A program made the position numbers and the translations under genes. The notes below the pieces were generated by a model that had not been told where the DNA came from, did no database searches, and worked only from the letters and a program-made list of their open reading frames with translations. From positions 1 through 64,000 of the forward strand of contig JAHLKC010000041.1 of the NCBI GenBank assembly GCA_025449115.1: a stretch of 64,000 nt of DNA, read 5' to 3'. This DNA comes from Chytridium lagenaria (Eukaryota > Chytridiomycota > Chytridiomycetes > Chytridiales > Chytridiaceae). How positions within the stretch are numbered: position 1 is the stretch's first letter; each line of letters starts with the position of its first letter. Positions 42,728-54,187 of the stretch are shown in pieces.

Positions 42728-44579
42728 CTAAAGTAATCCTTGGCGACGTAAATCTAGCAATGTTAGCCTAAACGAGGAAGAACGAGCTCACCTTCGAATG
42801 TCTTTTTATTAAATACATTTCCTTCGGCATCCTCAAATTCCTCCATGGCATCCGCCTTAAAGGATTCTGTTTTCGCCTGCAGTTTAAGCTTTTCAAATAC
42901 TAGAAAGAGGCAGTTGAATATCTGAAACCCGTTTACTAAAAGACTCACATGCATATGCATCCGCAATTACAGTAATTTCGTGAAAGTGGCGAGTATTCGG
43001 AATACCAAGGCATCTCATGCCATGCGCATGCCTCCATTCCTAAAATATTATAAGAAGTTTTCTCGCATGAAATGACGTACCTGGAAATGCCGATCAAATG
43101 CTTTTCTACCCATATATACGTAGTTTCCACAAATCTCGCAAGTGTACTCCACACCAAGCCCATGCAGCTTGTATAGCCAGTACGGAATAGGCTTCCCGTC
43201 CCAGCCCAAAGGCAGCTTTAGAGGATTGTAGATTTTTTCGTCGTCTTCATCGTCCGAGACAATCAATTCCTCTTCCACTTCTTCTTCAGCATCCACCATC
43301 TGCGAAGGAAAAAGAAGAATAGTCAGTCGCCTACATCGCACTACCACAAGTAGTACCCTTTCTTTAATGGTAAGTGCTTGTTTCCTTTCAACGTGTGACT
43401 TGGTTTCCTCCAATTGCGGCGATAGCATATTGCTGTATTTTTTTATAAATAACTCTGACAGTGTCGCCGCATGTTGCACATCTAATACAGCCGACCTTCC
43501 GGTATCAGACTTATCTGTCTTCATCGCTTCTACGGCTTTCAAGTGCTTCTTCCCGGTCAAATGTCCATCGTACACAGTTCGCTTGGTGAAAAGCTTTTTA
43601 CCTGAGAAAGGACATGTCAAAGAATTCAGTGAATTAACGTCCTTACATGCTTTACAAAAAAGATCTTCGTCAGCTCCTTCTCCTAAAGCTGATAAGGGAT
43701 TTTCTTGCATGCTTTCCTCAAAAGACTTTACGATTCCCTCCTTGAATGACACTAAATCGAACAGCGGCTGCGTTCTTTCCAGGTAACTCTGCAGATGTTG
43801 CTGCAGTAAATCCAGATACCTTTAATGGAGCGCATAAGTTATTTCAACAAAACTAATGTTCTTACTTAAGATAGTTAGGGGTTCTTCTCGTCTCAATAGG
43901 AATATTTGAGAAGTTCTCAAACTCGCTCAAGTAAGCCAGATAGTTTAACTTCTTTGAACCTTTTAAGTTGATGTATGTTTCGAAAACTTGATTCAAATCA
44001 AGATATCGACCCAAGCTCTCCTCTCCCGAAAACATGTTGTCCAATTCTGCTTGCGTTAAAACAAACCCGCAAGAAACAGCTAGAAAAAAGTTACCTTCCT
44101 CGTCCTCTCGCTCGTTTTCGGAATAAGAGTCATATCAAAGGGTTCGGCTAACTTCATTCGGGAATCTTCTGTGATGGTCTTTCACGTCTTTCAATCTCTG
44201 GTAGAATTCACTGAACTCATTTTGTCCAGGAACAGCTGTGATTGCTGCAATTTCGGACTTTCGAAGTCTAAATTCGTTAAATCCAAAGTATTCTCTACGC
44301 ATTACCCATCCACATCCTGATAAGAATCGTACAGATATTGGCTTTTCTGTTGAATGCCGCCTGTTCATGTTATCAACTGATGCAACAACTGACAATTACC
44401 AAGGATCTTGAACAGCCGGTGCTGCTGGAGGAGTTTATCTTTTTGCTTTAAAATTTAGCTAGCTGGCAGCATCATCCTCGTACTATTTTGGGCTTTTCCA
44501 GCAACCCCTTGACCATGGCATCCTCTAGTCTGTCAAGCTCCTCATGGGCTCGCCGTTGGCTTTCTAGGAAAGATTCCAT
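42728..44579 (-). CDS. SF3A3: Splicing factor 3A subunit 3 (SF3a60 / Prp9)
   Basis: Part of the U2 snRNP SF3a complex that helps U2 bind the branch site. Start [20 protein letters not shown] (44579) matches METILEQQRRYHEEKERL. Then [20 protein letters not shown] and HHRRFPNE (44150-44260), [18 protein letters not shown] and [10 protein letters not shown] (43900-44020). A variable middle includes a C2H2-like [24 protein letters not shown] region (about 43550-43680), then the Prp9 block [14 protein letters not shown] (about 43390) and acidic [40 protein letters not shown] and the zinc finger [20 protein letters not shown] (43090-43150) lead to C-terminal exons: [16 protein letters not shown], a 40-nt intron, and DLRRQGLL. 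Near full length (about 480 aa). Strong match, introns short. Confidence 0.95.
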
Positions 44580-44716
44580 TATGAAAAAATTTGAATGCAA
44601 CAACTGCAGAGTGATCCCTCTGTAGCAACGCAAAGAAAGACTAGATAATATTTCAAAAATCTGTTTGAGTAGAAACGTGCGACGATGGTTGAGCAACGAC
44701 AATAAAAAGAATGGAG

Positions 44717-44929
44717 CTATTTATTCGAATGTTCTTTACAGATGCAAACCGAACGTATGCCATAAGCGAGTTTGCCCAAATGCCATTTTCCGAGCATCAG
44801 ATCACTCCATGCCCACTTAAAGCACAGCACCCCCTTCATCCTTAACGTCCAGCAAAGACCATACGGCATTGGGTGGCTCCATTGCAACTGTCCTTCTTTC
44901 AAAGAGTTGACAAACAAATCGCAGATCAA
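44717..44929 (-). CDS. Small hypothetical ORF
   Basis: A 70-codon frame between SF3A3 and calcineurin B, reading SLKEGQLQWSHPMPYGLCWT then LMLGKWHLGKLAYGIRSVCI. Trp-rich, amphipathic, and more protein-like than a random frame, so it may be the last exon of a small gene. Upstream exons were not found and I do not recognise it. Divergent from calcineurin B, whose ATG is 52 bases away. Confidence 0.3.
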   Translation of the reverse strand: MICDLFVNSLKEGQLQWSHPMPYGLCWTLRMKGVLCFKWAWSDLMLGKWHLGKLAYGIRSVCICKEHSNK

Positions 44930-44980
44930 ATTTTAGTTGATTATTTGAAAATACAGATAATATTTATTTGAATAAACGAA

Positions 44981-45662
44981 ATGGGAAACAACGCATCACA
45001 ACTCGAGGAGATGGTGGCCTCATCCAACTGTTCGTCTCTGGTCCAGCACAATCATATTTTAACCTTTTTTTCCTTGATGCGCTACAGTCTCTGCGGATGA
45101 GGTTTGAGCAAGAATCCATTTCTTTTGTGGTTAACCGTCGGGTTGGATAGGTCCAAAGGCTTTACAAGCGATTCGTCAAGTTGGACAAGGACGGATCCGG
45201 AACCATTGATAAGGAAGAATTCCTTGCTCTGCCTCAGATCGGAAACAACCCGCTCGCAGCAAGATTGCTATCTCTTGGATGGTGACGGCACTGGCGACAT
45301 TGACTTTAAGGAATTTATTGCTGGCTTGAGTGCTTTTCTTCAAAGGGCAACAAGGAGGACAAGCTTAGATGTGAGACTTTCACTGATCTGGCCGATGGAT
45401 TTTTTTAATGCTGCCTCTAGTCGCATTTAAGGTATACGACATGGATCGTGATGGATTTATTTCAAACGGAGAGCTCTTTTTTGGTGTTAAAGATGATGGT
45501 GGGAACAACCTTCGGGACAACCAACTTCAACAGATTGTGGATAAAACTATCATGGAGGCGGACGTGGACCAAGACGGGAAGATATCCTTTGAGGAATTTA
45601 CAAAAGTTGTGGAAAATACCGACATTGCTCGGCAGATGACGTTAGAGAGTGACAGATTTTAA
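44981..45662 (+). CDS. CNB1: Calcineurin regulatory subunit B
   Basis: Ca2+-binding regulatory subunit of the protein phosphatase calcineurin. Starts [11 protein letters not shown], with the N-myristoylation signal MGxxxS of the family. Introns at about 45030-45087 and 45097-45149 join [20 protein letters not shown]. Four EF-hands: [39 protein letters not shown] and [13 protein letters not shown], each with Asp/Asn/Ser at the coordinating positions. [18 protein letters not shown] is the conserved inter-hand segment. The family LMMVGNN-type sequence at about 45480-45505 is read as GVKDDGGNN because two compensating indels shift the frame locally (the third frame reads FLVLKMMVG). Another slip occurs near 45278. 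About 175 residues, normal length. Confidence 0.95.
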
Positions 45663-45708
45663 ATGGTGTTTAATATTTTATAACAAACAAATGTACATTA
45701 TCATTTTA

Positions 45709-48401
45709 TTATGTTGCAAGATGTGCGCGCTCCATGGCTAGTCTGATGCGTTGCCGCAATTGTTGTGCGTAAGAGCTTGCGATGGGCCATATTTGCCCCA
45801 AGTTATCCATGATGGGCAGAAAAAGAGAGGGAAGGGACTCAATCCTCCCGTCTTGGGTAGAATTGATTGCAAGTGGTGACCACAGCAGGGCACCCAGGTC
45901 TTTCTGCTCCAGTAAAATGCAAGGGGCGGGCATGAGAAGACACGGGATGATAGGGGCCAACGCAATATGTACAGGTGGTGGGGCACTGGGCGGTGGAGGA
46001 ACACGATCTGAATATGCAAAGCGAAGAATAAAGCATTGAGCGCGGTAGGCAATAAGACACATGTCGAGGGAGGAGAATGTCACGTGGGAGCCGGGAGAAA
46101 GACTGAAAGTGAGTCCAGTAACCGGCGAGCCGGTCCTTGGGAGATATGGGTGAACGTTGCGGTGATGAAGTAGGACCAGTGCTGTGAATACCATTAAGTT
46201 AAGTTGCAAAGCAAATTTTGGTAAACTTTGGCACTGCGGGTGTTGGATGATGGCAGTTCCGTTTATAAGAGACTCAAGATTCCGAATAAATTTCATCTCT
46301 CCAGGAAGGTTCTCATACCATTCAAGCAACTGATTATGCAGTAGCAAGATAGTTTCGACACGAGATTTAGAACCTCCAAGGGCCTCTTTTAAACCAGACG
46401 TGCGGCCAAACAATTGCGAAACATCGATGCTTTGCCCTTTGTTGAATCGAACGATCTTCCGAACGTAGTAGCTCAATTGAACTAGGAAATGCATATCTTC
46501 TGCTTTTGCGAAAAATGTATCCGTCACGCCAGGCCGTGGGCTCTGTGCGTTGTCCATGAAAACAGTTGGAGCAGCCGGTCGATTAATAAAGTCGACCCAT
46601 CGACCATCGAACCCGAGTGATAACAGCTCATCCTGAAGGTTAATGGAGGACTTGGCATCCCAATAATCCATGACCACAAGACTGTTCTCGCCAGCAAAAG
46701 TTTCGATATAATCATCTTCGTATATCAAAAACGGATCGCCGGTGGATAACGTAACGTAGGTGTCGATCATGACCGCAGCCCACCACACCCTATGTCATCA
46801 GCCAAGCAATGGACTCGTCAATACCTTTTTCTTTCTTGAATTCCTGATACCATCGCCGCCTTGGGCTTTCCGTTATAAACCGAGAAAAAATCGTCGATTG
46901 TATTTAAGAACGCAGTGTCTAGCCTCTGAGCCAGCCTTTTTTTAAGAAATTTAGCCGCTACTTATTAATTGTTTTCCTCACCTACAGCCCATTCCAGTGT
47001 ACATCCATGACCGTTGACCACGCCTGCAGCCAAAATCGCCCAGCGATAATAATAATGTCGCCTGACATACAAAAAGGGTTTCAAAGTTTCGGAACGATTT
47101 GCTCGCTGTGGCGGGTATGAGGGTTGCTGCGCGGCTGGCAAAATACGCACTGGCTCGTTGAGGTGAGTAAAATGGGGGTTTAAAAATTAAGGGATGTTTT
47201 GAATAAACACATCCAATAGAGTATATCGCGGACAGCAGCATAGCATGATGTTTGTTCACCGGTATTAAGGCTTCGAAAAACTGACGCTCGTTCAGTATAG
47301 GAAGACTTTGATGGAAATATTTGAAGAAGCTAGAAAAGGTTAAAACCATATTAGATTATGCTCATTTACTTCTGTATCAAATGAAGATAAAATTCCCCAG
47401 GAGTTTCCGGCAAGTCCCGCAATTAAAAAGCCACCCATAACTGCAGATTCCTCATGTGGCATGGTATCTGTAATTTTAGCTGGTGACCACGGAAGGGCAT
47501 CCTCGACCGACCCTGAAAATGATACCACTTTGTCATATAGGTCTGGGGATAGCTGCACGGGCGACGGGAATCGCAGACTTGGGGATTTTATGATAGACTG
47601 GAGACCCATACCGTTCCGAGCTTGCGAATATCTTAGTTGAATGTATAAGTTGAAATGGTACGTACCGTTAGCTATGTACATAGCAGCGGCAGGATCGTGC
47701 AGAAATTGAGAGTCAAGTTGTTGCAGGTCAAAATTAAATTCTTCCGCATAAGACCTCAAATCCCACAGAGATCGAGGAGACATGCTTTTTTCGCTCGGTA
47801 ATGATGAAGACCGCGAAGCGACTTGCCACGTCGAGCTTATTTCGTCAATTCCTGAGTTTGGACTCAAAAACGATGGAGACGGGTTCTGCTGACTATTGCT
47901 GATATCTTCTTCCAACAGCGGTAGCAAACCGGAGTTTCCATTTGAATGCCGTAAGGTGTCTTGATACGCGATATCTGATGGTGATCGTTTTGCTGTAATG
48001 CTTTCTTCAAAGGAATCATTCAAGCTTGTATTAGCCGAATAAAACGCATCACGATCGCGGTCATAGGCGCTGCCCAATTTGAAGTCATCTGGAACCTCCG
48101 TCTCACTGTCTACCCTCTGCCTTTTCTGTTTTCGAGGTATCTCCTCCCCATCATTCGGCCTGTCGCTCCCTCGTTTTGGACCTCTCTTTTTTGGCTCAAC
48201 CAGCATTGTGCACACTGCGTTGGCCTTCGTACAATTTGCGCAGGGACGCAAGCCATCGCATCGCCGTTTCTTCTCCCTGCATCTATCACAACTCTGTGTC
48301 TGTCGTTTCCTTTTAGCAGCAGAAACAGGGTCGGCTCCGATGAGGTCCTCATCTTCATCGGGCTTGGGGTGGGTAAATCCAGGCGGAAACATAGACGACA
48401 T
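45709..48401 (-). CDS. Zn2Cys6 fungal transcription factor
   Basis: Start MSSMFPPGFTHPKPDEDED. The DNA-binding Zn2Cys6 cluster has Cys at residues 38, 41, 48, 54, 57 and 64 (CDRCREKKRRCDG, CANCTKANAVC), followed by the basic linker KKRGPKRG. A Ser-rich disordered region follows (residues 110-230). A short intron near 47345 connects to the fungal-specific transcription-factor domain: FFKYFHQSLPILNERQFFEA (about 47300), LSAIYSIGCVYS, and after another intron near 46900 MWWAAVMIDTYVTLSTGDP (46740-46790). A long helical middle region follows. A variable tail ends in QLRQRIRLAMERAHLAT. It most resembles XlnR/GAL4-type regulators in layout. The target pathway cannot be told from sequence. This family is fungal-specific and is the best single evidence for a fungus. 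Confidence 0.9.
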
Positions 48402-48559
48402 TCTCGAAACCTTCCTGAAAGGGGAAATTGATTTGCTTTGTCTAATAAATACATAGCGTTTTTAGAATTGGATTCATGTGCCTTGAGATCCAATAGCAGC
48501 GATCATCCGCACTACGAGCAATCCGCAGCCAGAGGAGAGCGCATGGGGAATGATGTACC

Positions 48560-49994
48560 ATGGAACAGAATGAGCCAAGCTTTGAAGCATCGCAGCATGG
48601 CACGAATATATCACCATCAAGCCTTCTCTCTGGAGAAAGCTCAATATCAGATACAAAAGGGATGGGACGGCCTGACGGCATGGACGTCGATAAAGACCCT
48701 GTTCGAACGGTCGAAAGGGAAAAGCCCAGAAAGTATATTGGAAAGTACAAGTTGTCGAAAACCATTGGGCAAGGGACCTTGGGGAAGGTCAAGATTGCCG
48801 TCGACACACTCACGGGAGCCACGCGAGCGTGCAAGATAATACACTATCGTGGAATCCGGTCGATTCCGGTATCAAGCGACCCGTTGACCACGTCTGTGGG
48901 GTCCATACCAGGAGTTTCAACATATCAAAACACGGATCAAGGAACACCACAATGTGATATGGCAACAGAAAGAAAGATTGTGAAGGAAGCCGCTATTGGA
49001 CTGCTACTAAAGCATCCTAATATTTGCGAGCTGCTTGAAATCGCTGTCATGTCGAATTACTACTACTTCTTCTTTGAGTTTGTGGAAGGCGGTCACGTAA
49101 ATATTAAGACCCATAGATGAGTATTAATCAATAATTAAGATGCTGGATCACATTATATCCCATGGCCCTTTCCAAGAAAAGCATGCTCGCAAGCTGATGA
49201 GACAGCTTATATCTGCCGTTGATTATTGCCATTTTAACAACATTGTTCATAGAGTACGTGTCAAAATCGTTAGTATGCTAACACAGGTGTTTTAAAGGAC
49301 CTTAAAATTGAGAATATTCTCTTGGATGCACATGGGAATGTGAAACTTATCGATTTTGGATTCTCAAATCTCTACTCCTCAGCATCGCAACTCTCTACAT
49401 TTTGTGGAAGTCTTTACTATGCAGCCCCGAGCTTTTACGTGCAAAACCTTATATTGGCCCTGAAATCGATATTTGGAGCTTGGTATAGTGGCGTGCAGAG
49501 TCAAAGCTAAATTACTAGGGTGTCATTTTGTACGTGCTTGTTTGCGGAAGAGTCCCATTTGACGATGAGAGCCTTCCTGCATTGCAAGCGAAGATAAAAA
49601 GAGGTCGAGTGGTGTATCCGCCGCACCTATCCAATGGTTTGTTGGCATTTTTTTTGCTACATTAACATTAAATCTAGACTGCAAGGACCTTATTTCAGAG
49701 ATGCTTATCGTGGATCCAAATTTGAGGGTACCCATGAAGTCGATAAAATATCATCGTTGGATTTTGGATGGATTATCGTCACTTCCCGACAATAATCTTC
49801 CAAAACGCTCGGCCCTAAATGGCAATATTGACGATGATATTTTGAGGCATATGAAGGGCTTTGAGTTTGGCTCGGAAGACGCCATGCGCCAGCGTCTATT
49901 AGCTTGCCAGGGCGACTCGCATCCCTCTCTGGATCCGATTTTAAGCGTGTATCATTTGGTTCGGGAAAAGCTGCAGCGAGAGCGGTGCATCTAG
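48560..49994 (+). CDS. Kin1-like (PAR-1/MARK family) Ser/Thr protein kinase
   Basis: Cell-polarity type kinase. After a Ser-rich N-terminus, the catalytic domain begins [20 protein letters not shown] (glycine-rich loop), with ACKII (Lys of subdomain II), REIV-type helix [20 protein letters not shown], and [19 protein letters not shown] joined across an intron (49096-49139). [17 protein letters not shown] is the catalytic loop, split by an intron (49253-49298). LIDFGFSNL carries the DFG motif, then [28 protein letters not shown] (49515-49565), and [14 protein letters not shown]. This matches Kin1 of yeasts (KIIP, REAALLLLLKHP, GGQMLDYIISHG). The C-terminal part is only about 90 residues and ends RERCI; the long tail and KA1 domain of yeast Kin1 are missing. 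Divergent from the Zn2Cys6 gene (159 bases). Confidence 0.85.
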
Positions 49995-50166
49995 ACTGAT
50001 GGTATTTTAAATTGGACTTTTAATCGGACGAGAAAAGAGAATACTTTGTTCTGCGATAACGCAACTGCTGGCGATAGGGAAAGAATTGTTGGTTATGAAG
50101 TGGCCAAGGTGCTGGCCACCAGTTCTATTATTCTATATTTTAAATTATTTACAAACTACGTAAAGT

Positions 50167-51245
50167 TCACGACTGTTCAATGAAAACGACAACGTTCGTA
50201 ATGTTGTCGTCCAAACTTTTCGCATCCATTCCAGCTAACGCACTTTTGGTCAACGCTTTACTCGCACTTTGGGGGCTCTTATGATTTCCAACAATTGATA
50301 TTACTTCATCCGCATCAAGACCGTCCCAAAGTCCATCTGTTCCCAGAACAAAGCACCTGTCATTTCGGCCAATTGCCATGACATTGACCTCGGGTTCACA
50401 GAGTACACCCAGCCTGCCCGCAACTGCATCGCCCAAAGAGCGTGTAACGACCAACCTTTGAATGACAAAATGTACTTAGCTCATATGAAGAAGGCCCACA
50501 GAGAAAAAAGAGTAAAGTCATTCCGTAACTTACCCAGGGTATGGTAAAGTTCCTTTGAAAATGCGAAGGGGACCTGCAATACTAAGCGACTACATTTTGT
50601 TTAAATCCTCACCGTCCTTGGAATCCCCTATTTGAAGCTGCTCAATTCGAGCACCCCTCGCTTTCACACGATCTAATTCGGCAGGATTACTGCATGTGTG
50701 ATCTCTAGCCTTTGTTAGTAGTAATCCATCGGAAGGACGACGTACGTCGTGATTTGAATTGCTTGCCAGCGCCGCTCTTCGAGTCTACTCTCCCTAGTAA
50801 TACACGAGAATCTCCAACGTTGGCCACGATCGCCCTGTCCTCATCTTCTAAAACAAGGAGAAGAACTGCTGGTTCCTGACATGTACGTGTCAATAGACTC
50901 ATTTTCGGTAAGCATAGATTCACAGTGGCGTAAGCAGTTTTCATCGTTTCCACAGGATCTCGAATAAATTCGTTCTTGACCGACCGCAGTACCTCTGGGA
51001 AATATCTCTTCACATAGCTTGAGGCTTTGCCACCTTCACTCCCTGACAAGCAATGGTGGTCAAAATAGCCACAAAGTATACGACAACGATAAGAATGATC
51101 TGCACATCTACCAACCATGGCCATCGAACACAGCATATAGCTTCGCTTGCGGGTGCCCTTTAAAGAGATCGTCCGCTACAAGGTACTCGTCCTGCTGAGA
51201 CGCTCGCCTGCCAATGTCGGTGCTAAACCCACAAGATAGGTGCAT
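50167..51245 (-). CDS. PP2C-type protein phosphatase
   Basis: Mg/Mn-dependent Ser/Thr phosphatase. Starts MHLSCGFSTDIGRRASQQDE; RRxxQQDE and then AKLYAVFDGHG (51125-51150) are the PP2C metal-binding motifs I-II. Later exons give EDRAIVANVGDSRVLLGRV (about 50790-50830), ARDHTCSNPAELDRVKARGA (50640-50700), YPGLVVTRSLGDAVAG (about 50430-50540), RCFVLGTDGLWDGLDADEVI (metal-binding Asp) and DDNITNVVVFIEQS at the end. Introns are short; one slip is seen near 50760 and another near 50850. It is about 330 residues. Its ATG is only 61 bases from that of TOM70, so both are likely driven by one bidirectional promoter. Confidence 0.9.
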
Positions 51246-51306
51246 TATTGTTCTGTACAACCTTGAGTGGTTTTGGCTCTTTTTTACGAGGTGATAAAAG
51301 TTGGAG

Positions 51307-53585
51307 ATGGACAAGAGCACATTTTGGGAGAGGCATTGGCGGACGGTGCTCATCGCAGTGTCAGTGGCCGGGGTGGTTGGAGGGGCATCCTACCTTCTTA
51401 TGTCATCCAAACCTTCGAAGCCTCGATCGGATGCAAAGAAAGCTCGTCGTCAAGGAGGCAAGGAAAAGAAGGCTACTTCTAAGGTTGCCGAGGCTGCCGA
51501 GTCCGATGCCAACACACCGAGCGTGAGCGCTGAGGAAAAAGAAGTGGAAGGTAGAGTCTTGAATGCAAAGGTTATTTACCAACCTTTTTGACAGTGCATG
51601 CCGAATTGTTCCCTGCGAGCGTAGAAACCCTCTCGGACGACGTAGGATAATGCAGAAAATATTGACCGTTCTAACTGGAATAAATATAACAGATTCGGTG
51701 AATTGAGTCAAAAAGCGAAAGGTTGTGGGTAACCGGCTATTCGGCGAGCGAAAGTACGAGGAGGCGATTAAATACTACACTCAGGCATCAACTTAAACCT
51801 GACGCTGTTTTCTACGCTAATCGCGCTGCATGCGCAGCGAACCTTGTGAGTATTAAGAGTTGCATTACACCGAACACTAATTACTTCTAGGGACGTTATA
51901 ATGAAGTTATTGAGGACTGCAACTTGGTATGAAGGAAGGAACTACGTCAGATCTAATATCTTTAAAGCACTTGGATTGGATGCCCGTTACGTGAAAGCTA
52001 TTTACCGACGAGCCCAAGCCTACGTTTCACTGGAGGACCATGAACATGCGTTGTTGGGTAAGGTTTGGAAGTCGGTCAAAATCTCATAATCAGACTACAC
52101 CGCAATTTGCATGCTCGAGGAGTTTAAAAAAGAATCGTCTATTGCCACTACCGACCGTATACTCAAGGAAATTGGAAAAAAGAGAACCGACGAAATCATG
52201 AAGACAAAGTCGTTTGAGTTACCGAGCGGAACCTTCGTTGCTGCTTATATGGATTCGTTCAGAGAGAGTACGATTTGAATGATTATTAGAGCTAATTGAT
52301 GTAAGCTCGATCAGCGACGAAAGCTTTGGAGTTAACCGCTGAAAAGGATGCCGATAAACTTGTATTTCTGCGTACAAGGCGTTGAGCGAACGAAACTGGG
52401 ACCAAGCATGGCGCAAATTTTGGAAGCTGTGACGTTGGACCTCTCTGCTGCATTTAAAACCTTGCTTTGAACTTGTCCGGAACTTTTTCCTTTTGAGAGG
52501 AGAAGGTAATAATAACGATGTTTCTCTTTCTCACAGATATAGTTGAAAAGGCTGCCACTTACTTAGATGAAGCTTTGACCCTTAACCCAAAGACACGAAT
52601 GCTATGATAAAGAAGGCGTCGGTTTGTATGGAAAGGGCAGAGATGAGGCAGCATCAACTCTACACTGACGCGGAAGAAATTGACCCAAACAACGCTGACA
52701 TTTTCTATCATCGGTATGTTGACTTCTTTTTTCAGAATTGAACGACTAACTTTCCTCAGAGGTAACTTATATTGTTGTCCTTTGTGGATATTTACAGAAA
52801 TCGAATTTAGGCCAAGTGAAGTTCCTTACGGGAAACCTTAGTGCGGCAATCGAAGACTACCGCAAGAGTCTTTCCATCGATAATGATTTATCTACGCCCA
52901 CATTCAGTTAGGAGTTGCATGTACAAATCTGGAGAGCAATCCCAGGCGTCCCTTGTCTTTGAGAAGCTAAGCGAAAGTTTCCCGGAAGCCCCGAAATTTT
53001 CAATTACTACGGCGAAGTTGAAGATTGATCAGCAACAATTGAAGAGGGTATGTTCCAGTTTGTTGTTTTGTTTTGTTTTTTTTGACGATCTGTCTACAGC
53101 ATTGAAAAACTTTGACATGTCTATCGAAATTAATCCGTCATCGCCATTGCCTTACATCAACAAGTGTATGTTTTTAATTTGCACATGTGTTTAATTTAAT
53201 GCTTTTGTAGCAATTCTTTTCTCTCAATGGAAAAAGGACCTGAAGATGTCGGAAACCCTATGCAAGAAAGCCTTGGAAGTTGACCCGCTCTGTGATATTG
53301 CGCATATTCAACTTGCGCAACTCTATATACAGCAAAGTGATTTTGAATCTGCAGTGAACTCATACGAAGCAGCGGTTCGCGAATTCGTTTGTTATGTTGT
53401 TTATTAAATTTTTGTAGATCAAAGTATGCCGGACGGAGGCAGAGCTTTTGAATGCTATCTGCTGTCGAGAGGTAACGCGTATGATCGATTTTTTTTCTCA
53501 TCTTTGTATTTAGGCTACCGTTGCGCAGCAGCATATTGCACAATTGTACCCTGATATTTACGCAAAACTTAGGTCTTTCATGTAA
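51307..53585 (+). CDS. TOM70: TOM70 mitochondrial import receptor
   Basis: Outer-membrane receptor that accepts chaperone-bound precursors. Start MDKSTFWERHWRTVLIAVSV; residues about 12-33 form the single N-terminal membrane anchor (VLIAVSVAGVVGGASYLLM), followed by a basic linker (KKARRQGGKEKKATSK). The clamp-type TPRs begin KVVGNRLFGERKYEEAIKYY (51720-51770), FYANRAACAANL, GRYNEVIEDCN (interrupted by an intron 51847-51891), ALGLDARYVKAIYRRAQAYV (51965-52025). Further TPRs: DRILKEIGKKRTDEIMKTKS, GTFVAAYMDSFR, then DIFYHRG.., ATAIEDYRKSLSID, SGEQSQASLVFEKLSESFPE, ALKNFDMSIEINPSSPLPYI and LAQLYIQQSDFESAVNSYEA. It ends QLYPDIYAKLRSFM. Note ATG is at 51307; an upstream TTG is not a start. Many short introns; length as in yeast. 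Confidence 0.9.
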
Positions 53586-53785
53586 AGTACCCTAAAGCGC
53601 TGCTGTGAGTTGTCCTACTCTATCGGTTGTTATCAGTACGGGGTTTGACTCTTCTACTTTGTTGATGTTTTTAATTCGGAACAATATTGTTCCAATCACA
53701 TTTGTTTGAAAATGGTATTCTTTTTGAAAAGTACTACCACAGTTTGAATATGATAGCGTATGCTTAAACTACTTTCGCCTGTGCA

Positions 53786-54163
53786 ATGACTCGTACCTCT
53801 GTAGATAACAGGAGGAAGAAAACTAAAACTAAAGTCTTTGTCTCCCTGGAGTTGCCGCGTAAAATAATGGAGGGTATAGGATGTTCTGGATCATGTTCAG
53901 GGGGAAGTAGGAGAAGTCCGTGTAGAATCTGCGTCGCGGAAACCGAATCTCGAAATTCAATGTACTTGCAAGAGCCATTTCCACCTCGTTGGGATAGCAT
54001 GGATCCACCCATATTCCAGCCACACGCTACCAAAACTGTAATGCCGGCAATCGATAAGGAAGGCAGACCAATCGTCGGAAAGATGAAGTCGTTCAAGCCG
54101 AACTTGGACAACACCAAACGACCCTTTCAAGAGTTTGCGTCATCGCATATTCCATTCAACTGA
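53786..54163 (+). CDS. Small Cys-containing hypothetical protein
   Basis: 125 codons from ATG 53786: a basic start (RRKKTKTKVFVSLELPRKIM), a Cys cluster (CSGSCSGGSRRSPCRICVAE; four Cys in 17 residues) and a Pro/Phe-rich half with EPFPPRWDSMDPPIFQPHA and KEGRPIVGKMKSFKPNLD. The latter recalls the Trp/Pro motifs of small microtubule inner proteins of flagella, but I cannot name it. No intron needed. Convergent with RAD51C, 24 bases from its stop. Confidence 0.5.
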   Translation: MTRTSVDNRRKKTKTKVFVSLELPRKIMEGIGCSGSCSGGSRRSPCRICVAETESRNSMYLQEPFPPRWDSMDPPIFQPHATKTVMPAIDKEGRPIVGKMKSFKPNLDNTKRPFQEFASSHIPFN

Positions 54164-54187
54164 GGTCGTCAGGTATAGCAAAAAAAA

